Shown: piece after piece, positions 35,887-44,800 of the stretch
Layout of the letters: every line of letters begins with the position of its first letter
Numbering within the stretch: the stretch's first letter is position 1
Source of the DNA: Streptomyces sp. APSN-46.1
GTDB taxonomy: Bacteria; Actinomycetota; Actinomycetes; Streptomycetales; Streptomycetaceae
DNA length: 64,000 bases
Direction: 5' to 3'
Assembly: GCF_022815725.1 (NCBI RefSeq)
Contig: NZ_JALGRF010000003.1
Coordinates: 62,001-126,000, forward strand
Made by a program: the position numbers and the translations under genes
Notes under the pieces: generated by a model
Seen by the model: only the letters and a program-made list of their open reading frames with translations
Told to the model about the DNA's origin: nothing
The model's database searches: none

Positions 35887-37166
35887 CACTTCGGGTCGAG
35901 TGCGATCGTCTTGAGCTGCTCCGTCGTCAGGATGGGCTCGGGTCGCGTCGCCGGCTTGTTCTGGTTGGCGGTGTTGAAGGCAGAGACCACCACCCGCCTG
36001 CCGTCCGGCCGGAGCGTGTCGGCGGTCCACCAGACCACGCCCGCGCCGCCCTTCTCGCCGGGCCTCTCCTCCAGCTTCACGAGGGTGCCGTCGGGCAGGG
36101 TGGTGGCGCCGGCGCCGGTGAAGTAGTCCTTGAGCGCCTCGCCCATGTGCTCCTGGACGTTGACCTGGACGAGCGACTTCCCCTTGCCGTCGTCGAGCAC
36201 GCGGTAGCCGTAGTCCCCCGCGTCGCTCTTGGCGACGACCGTGATCCCGCTCTTCGGCAGCAGGGATTCCAGTACCGCCCCGGCGTCCGGCACCACGGGC
36301 CGCGGGACGGAGCCCGGCGGCAGCGGCTTGGCCGACGGCAGGTCGTTCAAGGCGGGATGCCACAGCGGCGACGCGGCGAACTCCTTCAACTGCGCGGGAG
36401 TCAGCGGCGGGTTGGGCCGGGAGACCTTCGCACCCTTCTCCGCCGGGGCGTTCCACTCCGATACGTCGATGTGGAAGCCCTGCGGGGTCACCAGGGTGGC
36501 CCGCCACATCTTGGTGGGCTCGCGGCGGTCGGGGTACTCGTAGCCCTGGTACAGCGAGAGCTTCGAGCCGTCGGCCAGCGTCTCTACCGCGCAGGCGTCG
36601 TAGTCCACCAGGTTCTTGTCCGGGCACTTCAGCATGTCCGCCGCGCCCGCGCCGTTCGGGTCGGTGCGCGAGAGGCCGACTCCGATCGCCGCCTTGCCCT
36701 TCCCGTCGTCGTAGACGCCGTGCACCATCGGGCCCGGCTCGTCGCCGGTGCCCCGCGCCTCGGTCCCGGACACCGTTCCGCCGGGCAGCAACTGCTTGAG
36801 TACGGCGATCAGCTGCTCCGCGGAGACCGCCCCGGTCCCGAGCCCCGGCCGCTTGCCCCGCCCGCTCCCCGATCCGTTCCCCGGCGCGGCGGTCGGCAGG
36901 GCCGGCGGTGCCTCGGCGACGTTCGCCGGCCCCGAGCCGCCCGAGCCCCCCGAGCCGCCGGAGCCGTCGAACAGGCCGCCCGTGTAGGCGCCCCCCGTGG
37001 CGATCACGGCCAGGGCCAGCACCGACCCGCCGACCACCGCGGCCCGGCGGCGGGCCACCAGCTGCCGTCCGCGCCGCTCACCGGCCTCCACGAGCGCGTG
37101 CCGGTCGGTGACGAATCCGTCCCCCGTGCGCCGGAGGGCATCGCCGAGCTCATCTTCAAAGGGCAT
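35877..37166 (-). CDS. single-pass membrane protein co-encoded with ECF sigma factor
   Basis: 429 residues. A cytoplasmic N-terminus of about 40 residues (MPFEDELGDALRRTGDGFVT), one transmembrane helix (about 43-65), a Gly/Ser/Pro-rich spacer and an extracytoplasmic domain that appears to be duplicated: PPLPxPGSVPRPVVPDAGAV-like and QLIAVLKQLLPGGTVSG resemble each other, as do the PPLTPAQLKEFAASP and PILTTEQLKTIALDP segments. It follows the sigma gene by 62 bp, the position of an anti-sigma factor, and its topology fits that role, but no ZAS or known anti-sigma motif is seen. Confidence 0.7.
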   Translation of the reverse strand: MPFEDELGDALRRTGDGFVTDRHALVEAGERRGRQLVARRRAAVVGGSVLALAVIATGGAYTGGLFDGSGGSGGSGGSGPANVAEAPPALPTAAPGNGSGSGRGKRPGLGTGAVSAEQLIAVLKQLLPGGTVSGTEARGTGDEPGPMVHGVYDDGKGKAAIGVGLSRTDPNGAGAADMLKCPDKNLVDYDACAVETLADGSKLSLYQGYEYPDRREPTKMWRATLVTPQGFHIDVSEWNAPAEKGAKVSRPNPPLTPAQLKEFAASPLWHPALNDLPSAKPLPPGSVPRPVVPDAGAVLESLLPKSGITVVAKSDAGDYGYRVLDDGKGKSLVQVNVQEHMGEALKDYFTGAGATTLPDGTLVKLEERPGEKGGAGVVWWTADTLRPDGRRVVVSAFNTANQNKPATRPEPILTTEQLKTIALDPKWLG

Positions 37167-37228
37167 GGGGAACCAGGCCTTCCAAGTAATCGGGTGAGTC
37201 GATGGTGAGAGAGGTGAGAGCCCGGGGC

Positions 37229-37741
37229 TCAGTGACCGGCGAACTCCGCCAGGCTGCCGCCCAGTTGCTCGCGCAGCCGGGCGAGGGCCCGGGTGCTGCG
37301 GGTCCGTACGGCCGCCGAGCTGACGTCCATGGCGCCGGCGGTCTCCTCGACGCTGCGGTCCTCCCAGTACCGCAGCACCAGCACCGCCCGGTCCTTGGGC
37401 GCCAGCCGCCCCAGGGCCGTGAGCAGGGTGATCCGCAGCGCGGGATCGGCGCCGCCGGGCAGCGCGCCCGCGTCGGGGAAGTCCCCGACCGGGCGCTCCC
37501 CCGTCGAGCGGCGGCGCTGGTGCGTGAGGAACACCCGTACCAGCACCGTCTGGGCGTAGGCCGCCGGATTGTCGATACGGGAGACCCGCCCCCAGAGCAG
37601 GTACATCCGCCCCAGGGTCTCCTGTACGAGGTCCTCCGCGAGATGGGTGTCACCGCTCGCCAGCAGGCAGGCCGACCGGTACAGAGGCCCCGACCGGCCC
37701 GCCGCGAACTCCCGGAACCCGTCTCTGCGACCCTGCCGCAT
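37229..37741 (-). CDS. SigE-family ECF RNA polymerase sigma factor
   Basis: 170 residues from the ATG at 37741 (MRQGRRDGFREFAAGRS); the frame extends 20 codons upstream. Region 2 is seen as LYRSACLLASGDTHLAEDLVQETLGRMY and region 4 as LGRLAPKDRAVLVLRYWEDRSVEETA with the helix-turn-helix DVSSAAVRTRSTRAL. Group of actinobacterial ECF factors commonly called SigE-family. Coupled to the membrane protein downstream, which may transmit an envelope signal. Confidence 0.88.
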   Translation of the reverse strand: MRQGRRDGFREFAAGRSGPLYRSACLLASGDTHLAEDLVQETLGRMYLLWGRVSRIDNPAAYAQTVLVRVFLTHQRRRSTGERPVGDFPDAGALPGGADPALRITLLTALGRLAPKDRAVLVLRYWEDRSVEETAGAMDVSSAAVRTRSTRALARLREQLGGSLAEFAGH

Positions 37742-37816
37742 GCTCTCCCCCTCGCGTCCGTCCCACCCCACTGACGCGGTGGCGGCGCGAGAATGTTTCA
37801 TCCCTGCCGGGAGTGA

Positions 37817-38296
37817 TCAGCCCAGGTCGTGGAAGTAGGCGTGGAACTCTTCGCGGACGAAGCCCTCGGCCTCGTACAGCCCCTGCGCGACCGTGTTGTC
37901 GTACGCGGTCTCCAGCTGCACCCCGGCCACCCCGGCCTCGCGGGCCCGGCGCAGCACTTCGCGCAGCAGCGCGCGGCCCGCGCCGGTGCGGCGGCCGCCC
38001 GGGGCGACGTACAGGTCGTTCAGCACCCAGGCCGGCTTCATGGTGAGCGACGAGAAGGTCCGGTAGACCTGCGCGAAACCGACCGTCCCGGCCCCCGGCA
38101 CGTCGGCGAGCAGGACCAGCGACTCGTCCTTCGCGATCCGCTCCGCGAGGAACGCGCGCGGGCGGTCCGGATCCTCCACGTCCGTCTCGTAGAAGTCGAG
38201 GTAGCCGCGGAACAGCTCCGCCGCCGTGTCGATGTCCGCCTCGCCCGCGACGCGCAGCGCGATCCTCGAACCGTGCTGCGTGGTCTGCCCGTTCAC
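37817..38296 (-). CDS. GNAT family N-acetyltransferase
   Basis: 159 residues from the GTG at 38296 (MNGQTTQHGSRIALRVAGEAD). Acetyl-CoA binding segment is VLNDLYVAPGGRRTGAGRALL (about residues 92-112), followed by the C-terminal VQLETAYDNTVAQGLYEAEGF. Resembles aminoglycoside/spermidine-like GNAT proteins; substrate unknown. Independent gene. Confidence 0.85.
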   Translation of the reverse strand: MNGQTTQHGSRIALRVAGEADIDTAAELFRGYLDFYETDVEDPDRPRAFLAERIAKDESLVLLADVPGAGTVGFAQVYRTFSSLTMKPAWVLNDLYVAPGGRRTGAGRALLREVLRRAREAGVAGVQLETAYDNTVAQGLYEAEGFVREEFHAYFHDLG

Positions 38297-38385
38297 AATC
38301 CGTCTCCTTCGTCCGTTCCCGCGCGCCGGACCCATTGTGCGGGCAGGGACGGACGACTGGGCAGGGAGGGACGACTGGGCAGTCC

Positions 38386-39597
38386 TTATTTGGCGGTGGT
38401 GTGGGCGGGCAGTGAGTAGACGTGGTCCGGTGTCACGATCTCCGTGATCGCCTCGCCGAACAGCGTGCTCGGCTCCTCGCCCTCGGCCATGATGTCGGTG
38501 TTGAGCAGGACGACCAGCGTGGCCTGCGCCTCGGGCAGGTACATGACCAGGGACTCGTATCCCGGCAGCGAGCCGTTGTGCCCGAGCCAGCCCTGGATGT
38601 TGAAGATGCCGAGGCCGTACCCGGCGCCCGGCAGGACGGGGATGACCTTCAGCCGCTCGGCCTGGGTGGCCGGCGTCAGCAGCGTCCCGGTGGCCAGGGT
38701 CTTCGCCCAGGACCGCAGATCGTCGAGGTCGGAGATCATCGCCCCGGCGGCCCAGGCCCAGGACGGATCCCAGTCGGTCGCGTCCTCGACCTTCCCGGAT
38801 TCCGTCTGGTTCGTGTAGCCGTGGGCGTGCGGCTCGGGGAACTCCCCGCCCTTGGGGAAGAGCGTGTTCGTCAGCTTGGCCGGCTCGACGACCTTGTGGT
38901 TGATGTAGTCGGCGATGTTCTCCCCGCTGATCTTCTCCACCACCAGCCCGAGCAGGATGAGGTTGGTGTTGGAGTAGAAGAACTTCGCGCCGGGCTCGAA
39001 CATCACCGGGTGTTTGAAGGAGTACGCGAGCAGTTCCTCCGGGGTGAACACCCGGTCCGGATCGGCGAACAGCGCCTGGTCGAACCCTGCGTCCTCGGAG
39101 TAGTTGAACAGGCCGCTGCGCATTTCGGCGAGCTGGCGCAGGGTGATCCGGTCGCCGTTCGGGACTCCGTCGATGTACTTCCCGATGGGGTCGTCCAAGC
39201 CGACCTTGCCCTCGTCCACGAGCTGGAGCAGCGCGGTCACGGTGAAGGTCTTGGTCGCGCTCCCGATCCTCATGTGCATGTCGGTTTCCATCGGCGCGCG
39301 CGTCGCCTTGTCGGCCACGCCGAAGGTACGGACGTACTCGCCCTTGCCGGGGGCCGACAGGGAGACCATCACCCCGGGCACCTTCGCCTGGGTCATGACC
39401 TTCTGGACGGCCTCGTCCAGCCGCGCCGCCACCGCGGGCGTGAGCCGCGGGAACGCGTCGTCGGTCGCGGGCGCCGAGGTGATCGAGGCCCCTGGTGTCG
39501 GCGCGTCCCCCGCGTAGCCCGATCCGGCCGCGAGCGGCACCACCACCAGCCCCACCGCGGCCACTCCCGCTGCCGCACCGCGCCACCGTGTCGCCAT
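38386..39597 (-). CDS. secreted serine hydrolase, class C beta-lactamase / D-Ala-D-Ala carboxypeptidase family
   Basis: 403 residues from the ATG at 39597 (MATRWRGAAAGVAAVGLVVV), with a hydrophobic signal peptide of about 30 residues. Active-site motifs: SxxK in GSATKTFTVTALLQL, YxN in FFYSNTNLILLG, and HxG in WLGHNGSLPGYESLV. These are the beta-lactamase/R61 DD-peptidase residues; a carboxypeptidase or esterase activity is likely. Last gene before the biosynthetic cluster and not obviously part of it. Confidence 0.85.
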   Translation of the reverse strand: MATRWRGAAAGVAAVGLVVVPLAAGSGYAGDAPTPGASITSAPATDDAFPRLTPAVAARLDEAVQKVMTQAKVPGVMVSLSAPGKGEYVRTFGVADKATRAPMETDMHMRIGSATKTFTVTALLQLVDEGKVGLDDPIGKYIDGVPNGDRITLRQLAEMRSGLFNYSEDAGFDQALFADPDRVFTPEELLAYSFKHPVMFEPGAKFFYSNTNLILLGLVVEKISGENIADYINHKVVEPAKLTNTLFPKGGEFPEPHAHGYTNQTESGKVEDATDWDPSWAWAAGAMISDLDDLRSWAKTLATGTLLTPATQAERLKVIPVLPGAGYGLGIFNIQGWLGHNGSLPGYESLVMYLPEAQATLVVLLNTDIMAEGEEPSTLFGEAITEIVTPDHVYSLPAHTTAK

Positions 39598-39841
39598 GCC
39601 CGGCCTCCTGTCACACGACGCCCGGGCCCCCGGTCCCTCCAACGTATCCCCGCCCCACCACCCCGGCGACCGCTGGCCTGCCGCGCCCCCGTGCCGCGAC
39701 GCGGGCGGGAGGGGGGAGGGGGGAGGGAGGGGGGAATGCCGCGGGCGGCGGCGGCCCTCACGCGTACGCGCGAGGGCGGGCCGCCGCATCAGCGGCCTGC
39801 ACCGGGGACGGGCGGGGCAGGCGGACAGCCGTGGCCGGGGC
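39598..39841. other. 244-bp gap at left edge of cluster with a G-tract
   Basis: No gene. Bases 39702-39735 on the plus strand form a run of G-triplets or longer separated by single A or C (GGGCGGGAGGGGGGAGGGGG and so on), able to form a G-quadruplex. It lies between the serine hydrolase gene and the 3' end of the cluster's first gene and could mark the cluster boundary. Confidence 0.5.
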
Positions 39842-40570
39842 TTACAGCTCCCTGGCCATGCTCAGGACCGAATCCATGGCGCGGCTGTACAGGGTGCCGC
39901 CGAAGGTGACCCGGGCGGCTCCCAGGGTGCCCAGCACCTTCGGTTCCGTGCCGCCCGGCAGGTAGAGGGCGTTGACCGGTCGTGAGACGCACTCCGCGAT
40001 GTCGGGCAGGAGTCCCACCGGAGCCAGGATCGGGAAGATCACGTCCGCACCCGCCTCGATGTAGAGGCGGGCCCTGCGAACCGCCGACTCCACCGACTTG
40101 TCCCCGTACAGGAACGTGTCGACGCGGGCGTTGAGAACGATCCGGTCGCCCGCGGCCACGCTGACCTCGGCGAGCCAGTTCGCGTGCTCCTCGGCGTCCT
40201 TGACCTCTCCGGTCAGAGGCTCGGAGTCCTCCAGGTTGCAGCCGACGGCGCCCGTTTCCAGCAGCCGCTCCACGATCTCCTGCGGGGCCAGCCCGTAGCC
40301 GGCCTCGATGTCGGCGGTCACCGGGACGTCGACCGACCGCACGATCCGTGCGATCGCGGCGAACATCTCGTCGGCGGGGGTGCCACCGCCGTCCTCGTAC
40401 CCCAGCGACGCCGAGATCGCGGCGCTGGACGTGGCGAGGGCGGGAAACCCCGCCTCCGCGTAGGCGCGTGCGCTGCCCGCGTCCCACACATTGGGGATGA
40501 CCAGCGGGCCATCGCGGTTCGTACGGTCGTGCATGGCCAGAAATGACTCGGCCGCCTTGAGCTGGGCCAT
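39842..40570 (-). CDS. isocitrate lyase/PEP mutase superfamily enzyme
   Basis: 242 residues from the ATG at 40570 (MAQLKAAESFLAMHD), with AGGAGG seven bases upstream. A TIM barrel of the ICL/PEPM superfamily: VIPNVWDAGSARAYAEAGFP, SSAAISASLGYEDGG, VPVTADIEAGYG and the catalytic-loop region VGCNLEDSEPLTG. The loop reads E-D-S rather than the E-D-K of PEP mutase and lacks the KKCGH of isocitrate lyase, so neither C-P bond formation nor isocitrate cleavage is supported. Starts 4 bp after the DAHP synthase stop, hence part of the same operon and probably of the cluster. A C-C lyase or 2-oxoacid-related role is possible. Confidence 0.75.
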   Translation of the reverse strand: MAQLKAAESFLAMHDRTNRDGPLVIPNVWDAGSARAYAEAGFPALATSSAAISASLGYEDGGGTPADEMFAAIARIVRSVDVPVTADIEAGYGLAPQEIVERLLETGAVGCNLEDSEPLTGEVKDAEEHANWLAEVSVAAGDRIVLNARVDTFLYGDKSVESAVRRARLYIEAGADVIFPILAPVGLLPDIAECVSRPVNALYLPGGTEPKVLGTLGAARVTFGGTLYSRAMDSVLSMAREL

Positions 40571-40574
40571 GGGG

Positions 40575-41816
40575 TTACCTCCTGCTGGGTGGATGGTGGG
40601 CATACAGATCTGCCAGCGCCCGTGCCAGGTCGAGAGCCTGACGGCGGTTCAACCGCGGGTCGCAAGCGGTTTCGTACCGGCTGGGCAGATCTTCCGGGGT
40701 GACCGGCTTCGTACCACCCAAGCACTCGGTGACGGGCTCGCCCGTCAGTTCCGCGTGAATTCCTCCCGGATGCGTGCCGAGGTCGGCGTGCACCTCGAAG
40801 AACCCCCGGACCTCGTCCATGATCCGGTCGAAGTCCCGCGTCTTGTGGCCACTCGGCGCGACGAAGGTGTTGCCGTGCATCGGGTCGCACATCCACACCA
40901 CTTGGGCGCCCGACGCCTCGACCTTCGACACCAGTTCGGGCAGCGCGTCCCGCACGGCATCCGCGCCCATCCGGGAGATGAACGTCAGCCGGCCCGGCGT
41001 GCGGTCCGGATCGAGCTGGTCGACGATCGCCAGGGCGTCGTCCGCGGTGGTGGTGGGACCGAGCTTGACCGCGACCGGATTGCGGATGCCGGCCACGAAG
41101 TCGAGGTGTGCGCCGTTCAGTTGACGGGTGCGCTCGCCGACCCACACCAGATGGGCGGACAGGTCGTAGACGCCCGACGGGGTGTCGCGGGTCAGCGCCC
41201 TCTCGTACTCCAGGACCAGCGCCTCGTGGCTGGTCCAGAACTCGGTGGTCCGCCGCGCCGCGAGGGCGCGCAGCAGATTGAGCGTGGTCGCCGAGATCCG
41301 GTAACCGCGCTGGAGCCGCCCGGGATCCGGCATGCGGGCCTCCGGGGTGAAGGCGAGGCCGTTGACCAGGTCGCCCCGGTAGGCGGGCAGGGTCTGCCCG
41401 TCCCGGGTCTCCAGCGGGCTGGAGCGCGGCTTGGCGTACTGGCCGGCGATCCGGCCCAGCTGCACCACGGGCAGCCCCGCGCCTTCGGCGATCAGGGCAC
41501 TCATCTCGCCCAGCGTGCCGAAGGTGCCGCGCACGTGCTCCTCGGTCACCCCGTCGAAGGTCTCGGCGCAGTCGCCGCCCTGGAGCAGCACGGCCTCGCC
41601 GCGCGCCACGGCGGCCAGCCGGTCGCTCAGCCGGTCGCACTCCTCGGCGAGCACCAGGCCGGGAAGGGTGGCGAGTTCGTCGGCGACGGCGCGCAGCGCG
41701 GCGCGGTCGGGCCAGTCGGGCTGCTGCGCGGCCGGCGGAGCGTCGGGCGGAGCGGCTGGCCCGGGCTGCCCGGGCCCGTCGGCTCCGGTGCCGACGGTGC
41801 TGACGGTGTTCGTCAC
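40575..41816 (-). CDS. class II DAHP synthase (secondary-metabolic copy)
   Basis: 413 residues. Condenses erythrose 4-phosphate and phosphoenolpyruvate, the entry to the shikimate pathway. Class II features: LLQGGDCAETF, LGRIAGQYAKPRSSP, WVGERTRQLNGAHLDF, the metal/substrate site MCDPMHGNTF and GTHPGGIHAELTGEPV. The N-terminal ~35 residues are Gly/Pro-rich and unlike housekeeping AroG. Start overlaps the stop of the fused nitrosuccinate enzyme (ATGA). Cluster-borne class II DAHP synthases raise chorismate supply, here for the aminodeoxychorismate synthase at the right edge. Confidence 0.92.
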   Translation of the reverse strand: MTNTVSTVGTGADGPGQPGPAAPPDAPPAAQQPDWPDRAALRAVADELATLPGLVLAEECDRLSDRLAAVARGEAVLLQGGDCAETFDGVTEEHVRGTFGTLGEMSALIAEGAGLPVVQLGRIAGQYAKPRSSPLETRDGQTLPAYRGDLVNGLAFTPEARMPDPGRLQRGYRISATTLNLLRALAARRTTEFWTSHEALVLEYERALTRDTPSGVYDLSAHLVWVGERTRQLNGAHLDFVAGIRNPVAVKLGPTTTADDALAIVDQLDPDRTPGRLTFISRMGADAVRDALPELVSKVEASGAQVVWMCDPMHGNTFVAPSGHKTRDFDRIMDEVRGFFEVHADLGTHPGGIHAELTGEPVTECLGGTKPVTPEDLPSRYETACDPRLNRRQALDLARALADLYAHHPPSRR

Positions 41817-44800
41817 GCGGTCCTGCCTCTCCGCAGCGACCGGTCGACGAGCGGGCCCGCCGCTCCGGTGTATTGGGTGGGGTCGAGCAGTTCGGCCAGC
41901 TCCGGCGCGGTGAACACTCCGTTCAGCTCGGGCAGTCCGGCCAGTACGTCGCCCAGGGCGAGGCCGTCCCGGTCAGCGCGGGCGGAGGCCCGGGTGAGCA
42001 GCTGCTTGGCGGCCACCTTGCCCAGACGCGGCGCGAGGACCGCGGCGATCCGCTCGGAGACGATCCGGCTGCCGGTGAGGGCGAGGTTGGCCCGCATCCG
42101 CTCCGGGCTGATCTTCAGGCCTTCCGCCAGCTCGACCGCGGTATGGGCCGCTCCGCCGGTCAGCCGCAGGCATTCGCGCAGCGGAAGCCATTCGGCGTGC
42201 CACGCCCCGGCGGAGCGCTCGTCCTCGGTGGTCAGACTCTGGGTCAGCACGGTGGCCAGCAACGGCACCTGGAGTGCGGCGGACCGGATCAGGGTGGCCA
42301 GGACGGGGTTGCGCTTGTGCGGCATCGCGGACGAAGCGCCGCGCCCGGCGGGGCCCGGCTCGGCGGCCTCGGCGATCTCGGTGCGGGAGAGCACCTGCAC
42401 GTCGAGGGCGATCTTGCCGAGCGCCGCGGCGGTGTGCGCGAGCGCGGCACCGAGGTCGGCGACCGGGGTACGCAGGGAGTGCCAGGGCAGTACGGGTGCG
42501 GCGAGCCCGGTCTCGCGGGCGTAGGCGGCGGTGAGCCGGTCCACGTAGTGATCGGACGCCGCGTTGCCGGACGCCGCGTTGTCGGACGCGGCGTTGTCGG
42601 ACGCCGCGTTCGCGGATGCCGCGTTGTCGGATGCCGCGTTGTCCGGCGCCGCGTTCGCGGATGCCGCGTCTGCGGGCGCCGCCGGGGCCGTGCCGAGGGC
42701 GGCGTACTCCAGGTAGCCCGCGAGGGTGCCGGCCGCGCCGCCCAGTGAGACGGGCAGCCCGTCCCGGACCCGGGCCAGCCGGTCCGCGGAGTCGAGGACG
42801 AGGTGCCGCCAGCCGGCGGCCTTGAGCCCGAACGTGGTGGGCACGGCGTGCAGCGCGAGGGTGCGCCCGGTCTGCGGGGTGTCCCGGTGCTCCGCGGCGA
42901 GGCGCGCGAGGGCGTCGGCGGTGCGGTGCAGGTCGGCGATGATGCCTGTCAGGGTGCGGGAGGCCACCAGCATCGAACCGGTGTCGAGGATGTCCTGGCT
43001 GGTGGAGCCGCGGTGGACGTACTCGGCCGCCCCGGGGTCCGTGGCCGCGACCACCTCGGTGAACGCCGCGACCAGCCCCACGACGGGGTTGGCCGTCTCG
43101 CGGGAGGCCACGGCGAGGGCACGGATGTCGAGCCGGTCGGCCCGCGCCGCGGCGGTGATCGCGGCGGCGGCCTCGGCGGGCAGGGTGCCGAGCCCGGCCT
43201 GGGCGCGGGCGAGCGCCGCCTCGGCGTCGAGCATGGCCTGGAGCCAGGCCTGGTCACTGGTCGAGGCTTCGGCGGGGGTGCCGGCCCGGACGGGCGAGAG
43301 GATGCCGGAGTCGACCGGCGCTATGCCCCACTTCGCGGCGCCCTCCCGGCCCTCGCGCCCCTCGCGTGCCGGCGGCAGCGAAAGGGCGGCCGCCGCGATG
43401 GCATCGGAGTCCTCCAGCGTCACCGAGCCGACGCCCGGCCGGATCCCGGCAGCGGTGACCCAGTGCACGGACTCGGTGGGCACCCCGTAGGCGAAGCGCC
43501 TGGGGTGCGGGCGGCCCTCGGCGTCCAGCAGCCGGTAGGGCCGCTCGGTCACCGCGAGTCCCCCGGTCTCGTACCGCGTACCGCACTCACCGGATATCCG
43601 GTACGGGGCCGCCTGCCCGGTGTCGAGCAGGCGGCGCAGGAGCGGGTCCGCGGTGCGGCTCAGATCGGGCTCGGGCAGCCGTGCCTCGATGAGCGCCGTG
43701 GCCCGCGACCGGACCTCGGGGAACGCGGCGGACCCGACGACGAAGCCGGCCCCGTCCGCGTCCTCCACGGTCTCGACGCGCATCCCGGGCCCGGTCGGCT
43801 CGACGATCCCCGCCTCGATGAGCGCGATCAGCTCCTCGATGCGGGAGGCGGGCGGGCCGATGGACAGGAAGGCGTTGAGCGGTGTGTACCAGCCTTCGAG
43901 TTCGTCGCGGTGCGAGTTGCCTTCGAGCCCGCCGTGGTCCACGGCGAGCCGGATCTCGTTGCGGAGGTCCCGCAGCACGTCGAGCGCGGCCTTGACCGGT
44001 CCGGAGACGTTGCCGAGGCGCGCGTGGACCACGTCGGCGCGCAAGTACTCCAGGAGCCAGCCGCGATAGTCGGAGTGGTCGGTGAACTCCCGCTGCGCGT
44101 ACGGTCGTTCCACCAGCTCCCAGGTCCACCGGTCGGCGGGGCCGACGCCGGCCTCAGCCAGGATCCGCTCCTCTTCCGGACCCGGCGCGACGTGCAGGTA
44201 GCGGTCGGCGAAGCCGGCCCCGTCCGCACCGCGCGCGGTGAGCAGCGCCGCGTAGTAGACGCTCTCCACTTCCTTGGTGATCAGCGGCCACAGGTCGGTG
44301 CCGAAGAACACCCGGTCGCCGGCGCGGACACGGTCGCGCAGCGCGCGCGCCCGTTCGGCGGTCAGCAGCCGCGGGAAGTAACGGCCGTGCGCGCCCTTCT
44401 CGTTCTCGCCGCGGGCGTGGTACGGGATACCGCGGCGCGAACCGGCGTACAGCCGTGGCTCTTTGCCGGAGGCCCGGTACACCAGGCGGCCCCCCTCGCG
44501 TACGAAGGAGCCGCCGCGGCCGAGCGTGAACAGCGCCATGTAGTCGAAGAAGTTGAGCCCCATGCCCCGCATCACGACGCCCTGGCCGGGCCGGATGGCC
44601 TCCAGATCGACGTCCGCCGGGTTGGCGGGCGGCAGGTAGGTCAGCCCGTGCCCGGCCGCGAAGCGGGCCAGTTCGGCCTCGGTACGGGTCGGCACGGCCG
44701 CTACGTGGCCCTGCGCGAGCACCACCGCGTCCAGCCCGGTCAGCCGGGTACCGTCGGCCAGCAGAACCTCCTGGGCTCCGCGCTGTCCGGCGCCGCGGCC

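Noticed and set aside
39842..40570. PEP mutase, which would make this a phosphonate cluster
   Set aside because: The loop is EDS, not EDKxxPK; no phosphonopyruvate decarboxylase or other phosphonate gene is present.
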